Part shown: positions 15,669 to 23,235 of the stretch, piece after piece
Position numbering within the stretch: position 1 is the first letter of the stretch
Layout: each line of letters opens with the position of its first letter
Source of the DNA: Sulfurospirillum sp964466465
GTDB lineage: Bacteria > Campylobacterota > Campylobacteria > Campylobacterales > Sulfurospirillaceae
DNA: 64,000 nucleotides
Direction: 5' to 3'
Assembly: GCA_964466465.1 (NCBI GenBank)
Contig: CAYXNJ010000004.1
Span: 13,560 to 77,559 of the forward strand
Made by a program: the position numbers and the translations under genes
The notes under the pieces: model-generated
What the model saw: the letters and a program-made list of their open reading frames with translations, nothing else
Told to the model about the DNA's origin: nothing
Database searches by the model: none

Positions 15669-17237
15669 ATGCTAAGTTATCCGTATCAAAACTTTTATGA
15701 GGTCATGGAGGCAAATGCCAAAAATGCCCCTAAAAAGACAGCTATTTTTATAGATGATCGCAAAGTAACGTATGTAAAGCTCAAGCAAAACATCGATACC
15801 TTTGCGCGTTTTTTAGAATTTAGCGGGATTAGAAGCGGAGACAGAGTTGCCATGATTGTTGGCAACTCTGAAGAGTTTGTTGTCTCCTTGTTTGCCATTA
15901 CAAAAATTGGTGCTATTGCTGTACCACTAAACACTTTTTTGAAAAAAGAGGAATTTGAGTACATCCTGAATGATTGTGGTGCACGTATGTTGATTTCATC
16001 GGCATCATTTGCAAATGAGACTAAAAATCTACTTGATACTACAAAGATTGAGAAAATTGTTTGGACAGATAAATACGACAATTTAGATGAGCGCAATTAC
16101 AGTTTTACAGAAATTGATGCAAGTCTTGAGACACACGAGCGTTTAGCAAAAAGCCCTCGTTTAGATGATTTAGCATGTATCGTCTATACATCAGGAACAA
16201 CGGGTAAACCTAAAGGGGCAATGCTCTCTTATCGAAACTTTTTTTCTAATGCTATTGCTGGTTCGATCTCATTTCAAATCACAGAAAAAGATCGTTTTAT
16301 TGTCTTTTTACCAATGTTCCATTCATTTACGCTCTCTATTATGGTACTTCTTCCTATGTTTACATGTTCAAGCATTGTGATTGTTCGCTCCGTTTTCCCT
16401 TTTGCCAATGTACTTAAGCAAACACTTCTGAAACAAGTAACAATTTTTTTAGGCGTTCCTACACTTTATAATGCCCTTTTAAAGGCAAAAATTCCATGGT
16501 ATTTTATGTGGTTTAACAAAGTGCGTATATTTATTTCTGGTAGTGCACCACTGAGTGAGCAATCGTTGAATGAATTCAACGCTAAATTTAAAAAAGCAAC
16601 GCTTTTAGAAGGCTATGGTCTGAGTGAGTGTTCACCTGCTGTTTCAGTCAATCGCCTTGATCGCCAAAAAGCCCTTTCTGTAGGTTTGCCGTTACCCAGT
16701 TATGAGGTGAAAATCGTCAATGAAGAGATGATGGAAGTTAAAACAGGTGAGGTAGGCGAGATTATGGTTAAAGGTGATTGTGTCATGCAAGGCTATCTTA
16801 ACCACCCCGATGCAACCGATGAGACGATCATCAATGGGTGGTTGTTAACAGGCGATTTGGGTAAAAAAGATGAAGATGGTTTTATTTACATTGTTGATCG
16901 CAAAAAAGATTTGATTATCTCTAAAGGAATCAATATTTATCCAAGAGAGATCGAAGAGATCATTTATAAATATGAGGGTGTTGATGCGGTTGCTGTTATT
17001 GGGCTTAGGGATGAACACACTAAAGATGAAGATGTTCTAGCCTTTATACAACCAAAAGAAGGAGCCCAACTCCAAGAAATGGAACTGCGTAACTACCTTA
17101 AAAAACATTTAGCGAATTTCAAGTTACCTAAACACATTTACTTTGTTGAGGAGCTTCCTAAAAATGCGACAGGCAAAGTGTTAAAGCGTGTATTAAAGGA
17201 AAAAGTACAAGAAGGCGCATTTTTACGTAAAAAATAG
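15669..17237 (+). CDS. Acyl-CoA synthetase (AMP-forming)
   Basis: AMP-binding ligase of the long-chain fatty acid-CoA ligase type, 522 residues. The P-loop YTSGTTGKPKGAM lies near residue 172. GYGLSECSP (about 316), WLLTGDLGKKDEDGF (about 394), VDRKKDLIISKGINIYP (about 410) and the C-terminal lysine motif PKNATGKVLKR (about 496) are all present, so it should be active. Pairing with the FadL-type porin suggests uptake and activation of a fatty acid or other carboxylic acid (inference). Confidence 0.9.
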   Translation: MLSYPYQNFYEVMEANAKNAPKKTAIFIDDRKVTYVKLKQNIDTFARFLEFSGIRSGDRVAMIVGNSEEFVVSLFAITKIGAIAVPLNTFLKKEEFEYILNDCGARMLISSASFANETKNLLDTTKIEKIVWTDKYDNLDERNYSFTEIDASLETHERLAKSPRLDDLACIVYTSGTTGKPKGAMLSYRNFFSNAIAGSISFQITEKDRFIVFLPMFHSFTLSIMVLLPMFTCSSIVIVRSVFPFANVLKQTLLKQVTIFLGVPTLYNALLKAKIPWYFMWFNKVRIFISGSAPLSEQSLNEFNAKFKKATLLEGYGLSECSPAVSVNRLDRQKALSVGLPLPSYEVKIVNEEMMEVKTGEVGEIMVKGDCVMQGYLNHPDATDETIINGWLLTGDLGKKDEDGFIYIVDRKKDLIISKGINIYPREIEEIIYKYEGVDAVAVIGLRDEHTKDEDVLAFIQPKEGAQLQEMELRNYLKKHLANFKLPKHIYFVEELPKNATGKVLKRVLKEKVQEGAFLRKK

Positions 17238-17329
17238 AGATTAACTTTTTAATCAAAGGGTTCTTTTATCATCATCTTGTCATTATAAGATACATAATAT
17301 TTTTTTCACTTGGATTAAAAGGTTTCGTA

Positions 17330-19063
17330 TTGCAGTATTTGGTTGATTTTTTAGAGAGTAAAACGGTTCAAACATCACAGATTTATGAGCACCTTAAATG
17401 TTCTATTGACGAAGCAAAATTTTTACAGATGATGACCAAGGAGTACGTCCTTGGCAGTGTTGATATGGGTGTTGCAGATGGTTTGATCAAGCTTTTTGGT
17501 GATAAAAAATATGCCCATTTACAACAACTCCCTTTAGTCAAAGATTTGATTGAACAAGGGTGGATTGTTCAAAACAGTTTTCTGAGTTCTAAAGTAATGG
17601 ATGTGTCAAATTTGGAACTTTTGAACAGTACAGTAACACTAAGTTCCGCTTTTTTAAAACTACTAGAGGAAGGAACCCTTGAAGTAGTGTTACCAGATGT
17701 TACGCCTTATGAGGATCATCTCGAATATTTAAAAGATCAATTTTTTCGTATTGAACTCTATCAAAAACTAAGTCAGACAAAGCACAATGCTACGGAAAAT
17801 GCACCCAGTATTGGACGTCTTAAAAATAAGCTAGAACTTTTAGAAAGTCGCATTATAGAGCGTATAAAAGTAACACAAAATGAGATTGTGGTTGAAAATA
17901 TTTTTAAAGAAAATGAGTTAAATCCAAAAGAGCAGCTTATTTTCTTAGCACTTCTCAAAGAAGAATACGCAGGAGAGTTTGAAAGCCTTCGTGATATGAA
18001 CACACTCATCAGTCTTATCAGTGTCGATGATTATGAGAAGATTAAAAACCGTTCTTTGTTGGAAGAGGGGTCAAAATTGATCGAAAATTTGATTATTGAT
18101 TATGATGAGATGCTCAGTACTTTTGGTGGTGTGACGCGAAGCTTTTTCATATCTGAAGAAATTTTGCAGAAGATTATGCATCCTAATAAAGAGAAGAAAA
18201 GTAAAAAAATCAAGCTTGATATGCTCATTGGCGAGCAAGAACTTTTTGAGTTAATTGATCCTAAAACGAATTTAGATGATGTGATTTTACATCCTAAAAC
18301 TAAAGAAGTCCTTGATAACCTACTTAAACAGATCGATAAAAATGTAGTGAAATTGCTTCGTGAGTGGGGTATTAAAGAGCGTCGTAGTGGTATTGATGCA
18401 AAGATCATACTGTATGGACCTCCTGGTACTGGTAAAACGATGACTGCACTTTCATTGGCAAAATCGATGAAAAAAAGAGTGCTTAGTTTTGATTGTTCAA
18501 AAATTCTCTCAAAATACGTAGGTGAGAGTGAAAAAAATGTACGCAATATTTTTGATACGTATAAAGAATTGTGTAAAAAGACAAAAAGTGAACCTTTATT
18601 GCTTTTAAATGAAGCCGATCAGTTCTTAAGTGCACGCTCAACTGATAGTGGAGCGAGTGCTGATAAAATGCATAATCAAATGCAAAATATTTTTTTAGAA
18701 CAGATTGAACGTTTCGATGGACTACTTATTGCAACAACGAACCTTTTAGAGACGATAGACCCAGCTTTTTCGCGTCGTTTTGATTATAAAATCGCGTTTG
18801 AAAAGCCTGATTTAAAACAGCGTATAGAACTTTGGAAGAAGCTGCTGCCTGAAAATGCGCAGTACGAAGAGGGTTTAGATGTAGAAAAGCTTGCTTCGTA
18901 TCCTCTTACAGGTGGGCAGATCAAAGTGGTGCTAAAAAACACAGCGTTAAAAGTTGCCACAAAAGCGAAACCACTGTTTACATTTGAAGATTTTAAACTC
19001 TCCATTGATCGCGAAACCAAAGGTGCTTTTGGCGATACAAAATCTGTTGGTTTTATGAATTAA
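17330..19063 (+). CDS. AAA-family ATPase
   Basis: 577-residue protein with a C-terminal AAA module (about 340-560) and a long N-terminal region I do not recognise. Walker A is GPPGTGKT (about 363). The Walker B stretch reads LLLLNEAD, with Asn in place of the usual Asp, a variant I recall from a bacterial AAA subfamily. ATTNLLETIDPAFSRRFDY holds sensor 1 and the arginine finger. The start is TTG, supported by AAAGG 7 nt upstream; the same AAAGGTT(T)CGTATTGCA context occurs at the TTG start of the prenyltransferase gene. It stands alone. The substrate is unknown. Confidence 0.82.
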   Translation: MQYLVDFLESKTVQTSQIYEHLKCSIDEAKFLQMMTKEYVLGSVDMGVADGLIKLFGDKKYAHLQQLPLVKDLIEQGWIVQNSFLSSKVMDVSNLELLNSTVTLSSAFLKLLEEGTLEVVLPDVTPYEDHLEYLKDQFFRIELYQKLSQTKHNATENAPSIGRLKNKLELLESRIIERIKVTQNEIVVENIFKENELNPKEQLIFLALLKEEYAGEFESLRDMNTLISLISVDDYEKIKNRSLLEEGSKLIENLIIDYDEMLSTFGGVTRSFFISEEILQKIMHPNKEKKSKKIKLDMLIGEQELFELIDPKTNLDDVILHPKTKEVLDNLLKQIDKNVVKLLREWGIKERRSGIDAKIILYGPPGTGKTMTALSLAKSMKKRVLSFDCSKILSKYVGESEKNVRNIFDTYKELCKKTKSEPLLLLNEADQFLSARSTDSGASADKMHNQMQNIFLEQIERFDGLLIATTNLLETIDPAFSRRFDYKIAFEKPDLKQRIELWKKLLPENAQYEEGLDVEKLASYPLTGGQIKVVLKNTALKVATKAKPLFTFEDFKLSIDRETKGAFGDTKSVGFMN

Positions 19064-19082
19064 GATCTTAACAGGTCTTTTT
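19062..19082 (+). terminator. Terminator of the AAA ATPase gene
   Basis: AAGATC pairs with GGTCTT (one T.G pair, loop of six), overlapping the stop codon and running into TTTTT. Confidence 0.6.
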
Positions 19083-19129
19083 GAGCGTTTTAGTTTGAAC
19101 GTTCAGATGGATTTGTTCCGAAAAGATGA

Positions 19130-19203
19130 ATTCTGCCTCGAATGAGGTAAGCTTTAGCACCCTAGTGGTTAACGTAGCTTTTTGGGCTTTGCTCAAAGGG
19201 CGT
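19130..19203 (+). repeat. Dispersed structured intergenic repeat, copy B (diverged)
   Basis: The core GTTAACGTAG (19168-19177) is followed directly by a 10-bp hairpin CTTTTTGGGC-TTT-GCTCAAAGGG (19178-19200), which pairs fully only when three G.T pairs on the plus strand are allowed. A CCTC-GAAT-GAGG hairpin (19136-19147) stands where copy A has its first stem. The middle stem is weak here. The element ends about 24 nt before nuoA, so it lies in the nuo leader or promoter region. Confidence 0.65.
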
Positions 19204-19226
19204 TATAAAAATATGAAGGAATGATG

Positions 19227-19625
19227 ATGACCTCTTTGTCGCATATGGACTTTGCCCATCCTTATTTTGGAGCTTTTTTCCTCCTCGCATTTGGTGCAGT
19301 TGTATTTTATGGCATCACTGTATTGGCTCGCGTTGTCAGTCGAAGTATGGCACGTCTCGATACAGAAAAGCTTAAACTCACAATTTATGAGTGTGGACCA
19401 GAAGTAACCAAGCAGCCCAATAAAATTTCTGCACACTTTTATCTTTTTGCAGTTTTATTTATTTTGTTTGATGTTGAGATTATCTTTATGTTTCCATGGG
19501 CAGTCGATTTTAAAATACTGGGTATGTTCGGGTTTGTTGAGATGATTTTATTTGTCATTATTTTAACTATTGGTTTTGTATATGCATGGAAAAAAGGAGC
19601 GCTCGAATGGCACAGCATAAGATAA
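19227..19625 (+). CDS. nuoA: NADH-quinone oxidoreductase subunit A
   Basis: Small membrane subunit of complex I near the quinone site, about 132 residues with three helices. The family motif YECGPEV (about 52-58) and the acidic second helix (LFILFDVEIIFMFPWA) are present. Three ATG codons occur in a row from 19221. The third is chosen because AGGA (19217-19220) then lies 6 nt upstream. It is the first gene of the nuo operon and overlaps nuoB by 19 bp. No clear operon promoter is seen; the structured repeat copy B lies just upstream, with TATAAA at 19204-19209 too close to serve easily. Confidence 0.93.
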   Translation: MTSLSHMDFAHPYFGAFFLLAFGAVVFYGITVLARVVSRSMARLDTEKLKLTIYECGPEVTKQPNKISAHFYLFAVLFILFDVEIIFMFPWAVDFKILGMFGFVEMILFVIILTIGFVYAWKKGALEWHSIR

Positions 19626-20116
19626 ATTACCTTCAAGAAGCAGGGCTTCCGGTAGCTCTCACCACAGTGGATAAGCTGGTGCAATGGGGTAGAAGTAACT
19701 CGTTATGGCCGTTAACGTACGGACTTGCGTGTTGTGCGATTGAGATGATGGCTACGGGTGCGAGCCGATATGACTTTGACCGTTTTGGAACGATTTTTAG
19801 AGCAAGCCCTAGACAAGCGGATGTTATTGTGATTGCTGGAACACTCACTAAAAAACATGCTCCATTTATGCGTCGCTTGTATGATCAAATGCCTGATCCA
19901 AAATGGGTCATTAGCATGGGAAGCTGTGCCAATACCGGAGGTATGTTTAACACCTATGCAACGGTTCAAGGAGCTGATCGCATTGTTCCTGTTGATATCT
20001 ATCTTCCAGGGTGTGCGCCTCGTCCAGAAACCCTTCAATACGCATTGATGCTTTTGCAAAAGAAAATCCGCACTGAAAAAGCATCACGAAGATTAGAACC
20101 TAAAAGGTTGGTATGA
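19607..20116 (+). CDS. nuoB: NADH-quinone oxidoreductase subunit B
   Basis: Peripheral arm subunit holding the terminal [4Fe-4S] cluster N2, which passes electrons to quinone. The tandem cysteines in GLACCAIEMM, then GSCANTGG and LPGCAPRPE give the four ligands. The ATG at 19607 (MAQHKINYLQ) has AAAAAGGAG upstream; an earlier in-frame start at 19586 lies deeper within nuoA. It overlaps nuoA by 19 bp and nuoC by 4 bp. Confidence 0.95.
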   Translation: MAQHKINYLQEAGLPVALTTVDKLVQWGRSNSLWPLTYGLACCAIEMMATGASRYDFDRFGTIFRASPRQADVIVIAGTLTKKHAPFMRRLYDQMPDPKWVISMGSCANTGGMFNTYATVQGADRIVPVDIYLPGCAPRPETLQYALMLLQKKIRTEKASRRLEPKRLV

Positions 20117-20913
20117 TGAGAAGTTATAGCGATAAACAAAACGTTCAAAAAAAGGCGTATTACAATGACCGCTATTTTGTAGCACCCCAGATTCCTAAAG
20201 AAGATGTAGAAACGGATGAAATTTTTGCAAATGATGTCGCTGTTTTAAAAAGCAAGTTTGAGATCAAAGAAGCGTACATTCAAAGAGGGCAGCTGGTTAT
20301 TTACATTGATGCAAGAGACAATGTAAGTGTATTGCAAACTCTTAGAGATGAGCTTTCGTATAATTTTTTAAGTGAACACAGTGCGATTGACTGGTTGGCA
20401 AAAAGTGGTGAATTTGAGATTTTTTACCAACTGCTTTCAACCTCAAAGCGCAAACGTTTACGCGTGAAATGTTTTATTAAAGAAAAAGAGGTGCTTAAAA
20501 GCGTCATTGGCGTTTATAAAAGTGCAGATTGGGCAGAGCGTGAGATGTATGATATGTTTGGTGTCATCATCAGCGGGCACCCTTATATGAAACGTATTTT
20601 AATGCCTGATGATTGGTATGATCATCCACTCCGCAAAACCTATCCATTGCATGGGGATGAAGTGGCACAATGGTATGAAATCGATAAAATTTTTGGCAAA
20701 GAGTATCGCGATATTATAGGTCCTGAAGAGCGTGATAGTGCGCGTGTAGATGTAAATGATACCTATCGTTTTGCACGGCTTGAACACGAAGTGCCTTTTG
20801 GCGCAGAACCTAGCAGCGAAAAAACAGTCACTGATTACCAAGAAGAGGGTGGTGTGTTTATCGTGAAAAAGCTCAAAAAAGAAGATGCTAAAATCGTGAA
20901 AGAGAGATACTAG
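20113..20913 (+). CDS. nuoC: NADH-quinone oxidoreductase subunit C
   Basis: Peripheral arm 30-kDa-type subunit, 266 residues, separate from NuoD here (in E. coli they are fused). The family signature is ADWAEREMYDMFGV (about 138-151), followed by HPYMKRILMPDDW. Its start overlaps the nuoB stop (ATGA). nuoD begins 2 nt after it. Confidence 0.95.
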   Translation: MMRSYSDKQNVQKKAYYNDRYFVAPQIPKEDVETDEIFANDVAVLKSKFEIKEAYIQRGQLVIYIDARDNVSVLQTLRDELSYNFLSEHSAIDWLAKSGEFEIFYQLLSTSKRKRLRVKCFIKEKEVLKSVIGVYKSADWAEREMYDMFGVIISGHPYMKRILMPDDWYDHPLRKTYPLHGDEVAQWYEIDKIFGKEYRDIIGPEERDSARVDVNDTYRFARLEHEVPFGAEPSSEKTVTDYQEEGGVFIVKKLKKEDAKIVKERY

Positions 20914-20915
20914 TC

Positions 20916-22142
20916 ATGCAAAAAGTCAATCGTCTAAAACCTTTTTTTGAAAACATTGCTTTTGAGCGTGAAGACAATCATATGATCGTTAACTTTGGTC
21001 CTCAACACCCTAGTGCACATGGTCAGCTTCGTCTCATTTTAGAACTCGATGGCGAAAAAGTGAGCAAAGCAACGCCTGATATTGGCTATTTGCATCGTGG
21101 TATGGAGAAAATGGCTGAAAATATGATCTATAATGAGTTTTTGCCAACCACCGATAGAATGGACTATATCGCAGCAACAGCCAATAACTACGGCTTTGCC
21201 CTAGCAGTTGAAAAGCTCATCGGTCTTGAAGTGCCTCGTCGTGCAAAAGTCATTCGTATGATGCTACTAGAGCTCAATCGTATCTCGTCGCATCTTTTCT
21301 GGCTTGCAACGCATGCCCTTGATGTGGGTGCTATGACCATCTTCCTTTACGCATTTAGGGAGAGAGAATATACACTTGATTTGATTGAAGACTACTGTGG
21401 CGCACGTTTAACACACTCTTCGGTAAGAATCGGTGGTGTTCCACTTGATTTACCAAAAGGTTGGATAGACAATCTCAATAAATTTATTAATCATTTACCA
21501 CTTGATATCGCTGATTACGAAGGCTTGTTAGATCAAAACCGTATTTGGAAAATGCGTTTAGAAGATGTGGGCGTGGTAACACCTGAGCAAGCACAAAGCT
21601 GGGGCTGTTCTGGTCCTATGCTAAGGGGTTCTGGCATCGCATGGGATATTCGTAAAGAAGAACCATATGAGCTTTATGATGAAGTCGAGTTTGATGTACC
21701 TGTGAGTACAACCTGTGATAGTTACGGAAGGTATAAACTGCATATGGAAGAGATGCGACAAAGCGTTCGCATCCTTAAGCAACTTATTCCGATGTATGCA
21801 AATACATCACCTGAAATTATGGCACATGCGCCTGGGTATATTTCCGCTCCAAAAGAGCAAATCATGACACAAAATTATTCACTGATGCAACACTTTGTTT
21901 TAGTAACACAAGGTATGCGTCCTCCAGTAGGCGAAGTGTATGTGGCAACGGAATCGCCAAAAGGAGAGCTTGGTTTCTACATTAATTCACAAGGCGATCC
22001 GTACCCATACAGATTAAAACTTAGAGCACCTAGTTTCTTTCATACAGCAATTTTACAAGAAATTTTAGTAGGTGAATACTTAGCTGACGTTGTAGCAATC
22101 ATTGGTAATGCTAACATCGTTTTTGGCGAAATTGACAGATAG
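20916..22142 (+). CDS. nuoD: NADH-quinone oxidoreductase subunit D
   Basis: 49-kDa-type subunit that forms the quinone pocket with NuoB, 408 residues. NFGPQHPSAHGQLRL (about 26-40) contains the quinone-binding His. DIGYLHRGMEKMAE and the C-terminal AIIGNANIVFGEIDR are typical. It is followed by the two non-NuoE/F subunits. Confidence 0.96.
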   Translation: MQKVNRLKPFFENIAFEREDNHMIVNFGPQHPSAHGQLRLILELDGEKVSKATPDIGYLHRGMEKMAENMIYNEFLPTTDRMDYIAATANNYGFALAVEKLIGLEVPRRAKVIRMMLLELNRISSHLFWLATHALDVGAMTIFLYAFREREYTLDLIEDYCGARLTHSSVRIGGVPLDLPKGWIDNLNKFINHLPLDIADYEGLLDQNRIWKMRLEDVGVVTPEQAQSWGCSGPMLRGSGIAWDIRKEEPYELYDEVEFDVPVSTTCDSYGRYKLHMEEMRQSVRILKQLIPMYANTSPEIMAHAPGYISAPKEQIMTQNYSLMQHFVLVTQGMRPPVGEVYVATESPKGELGFYINSQGDPYPYRLKLRAPSFFHTAILQEILVGEYLADVVAIIGNANIVFGEIDR

Positions 22143-22150
22143 GAGAGGCA

Positions 22151-22390
22151 ATGCAACGTTATGACTTACGCCATTTAGGCGATGATTTTTACGGGCGTAT
22201 GCTTGAGATTATTGATGAGACTTCTATGGGCGAAGTATCTATCTTTATGTTTGAGATTGGTGATTTCTCTCCTGTTCAAAAAAGTGCAGATGTGATTAAA
22301 GAAGCAGGCTGGACATTGATGAATTCGTTGAAGTTCAATGAAGCAGACTGGACGATTGTCGTAAAAAAAGTGAAAAGTGAAGTAGAGTAA
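22151..22390 (+). CDS. Complex I accessory subunit in the NuoE position
   Basis: A 79-residue protein without cysteines, so it cannot carry the [2Fe-2S] cluster of NuoE. By position and size it corresponds to Helicobacter HP1264 and Campylobacter Cj1575c, which with the next gene replace NuoE/NuoF. In C. jejuni this module is reported to take electrons from flavodoxin instead of NADH. A ribosome site (AGGAGAGG) precedes it. Assignment is by context more than by motif. Confidence 0.82.
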   Translation: MQRYDLRHLGDDFYGRMLEIIDETSMGEVSIFMFEIGDFSPVQKSADVIKEAGWTLMNSLKFNEADWTIVVKKVKSEVE

Positions 22391-23235
22391 TGGCAAAGAA
22401 GCAATTTATAGAATCTTTAAATCAATCACGTTGTGATCAATTTGCTTTTACCTGTAAAGGATTTGATCTTATTTTGTGTGTAGGAACATTTCCATCACGC
22501 CATGACACAGCTCTGTTAGAGAGTTTGCGTGAGAGTAACGCAAAAGTGGTCTATCTGTTCACAATGGAAGATCAAGCGTTGGTTGAGCAAAGTACGTTTT
22601 TTAGTCGTTATGAAGTAGGTTCTGAAGAGGGTATTTTTGCGCTTTTAGCCAAAAGCTTTCTTACGCAATCCAAACTTCCAGAAACCATTAAAAATTACTT
22701 TGAAGCGTTAGATGAAGGCTATATTAGCGCAGAGAGTAATCTTGGTGAAGAAGAGATCGAAGAGATCGAAGCATTGTATCAAGAAGCTCAAAATGTACTC
22801 ATACTCTTAGGTGATGATTTGATCTCTCATCCAAGAGCCTCAAATATAGCGCATCTTGCAGGCTTAATTGCAACGTACGGTAAAGCAAAATTATGTGTTG
22901 TCGGTGCAACGCCTGAGATGGTAGTTGAAACAAAAAATGAAACTGTTTTAGAAGACGTTGAAGATATAAAAAGTTTTGATGGTGTTGTTATCTATCAATG
23001 CCCTGTGATAAACAATAATGAAGAGAATTTACTGATAGGTTCAGCACAGTTTCAAATGGCAGCAAAAGTACAAAATGGTGATAAGATCACTGTTGTCATC
23101 AACCAAGAGGTCTATCCTCGTACGTTTGTACGCGATGATAGTTTAAAAGGCGTGATCGCTTTAATGCCGTGTGCAAAAGCGGATTCTAGCTATCCCTACC
23201 ATGTAGTAAAAATAGTGAAGGCAGAAGTGCAATGA
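22390..23235 (+). CDS. Complex I accessory subunit in the NuoF position
   Basis: A 281-residue protein that lacks the NADH/FMN motifs and cysteine cluster of NuoF. It corresponds by position and length to HP1265/Cj1574c. The middle section (ALYQEAQNVLILLGDDLISHPRASNIAHLAGL) resembles part of the NuoG molybdopterin-oxidoreductase-like domain: NuoG itself has SLIVGEDLYTHPRAENIAKLLGL. So this subunit may derive from a NuoG-like fold (inference from the two sequences here). It shares one base with the preceding gene's stop and overlaps nuoG by 4 bp. Confidence 0.82.
   Translation: MAKKQFIESLNQSRCDQFAFTCKGFDLILCVGTFPSRHDTALLESLRESNAKVVYLFTMEDQALVEQSTFFSRYEVGSEEGIFALLAKSFLTQSKLPETIKNYFEALDEGYISAESNLGEEEIEEIEALYQEAQNVLILLGDDLISHPRASNIAHLAGLIATYGKAKLCVVGATPEMVVETKNETVLEDVEDIKSFDGVVIYQCPVINNNEENLLIGSAQFQMAAKVQNGDKITVVINQEVYPRTFVRDDSLKGVIALMPCAKADSSYPYHVVKIVKAEVQ

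Noticed and set aside
18100..18546. A 148-residue open frame antisense to the AAA ATPase gene
   Set aside because: It is a low-complexity Ser/Leu/Phe-rich shadow of the AAA frame with no start signals.
19707..19720. GTTAACGTAC in nuoB as a repeat copy
   Set aside because: It is within coding sequence (part of PLTYGLA codons) with no hairpin following.
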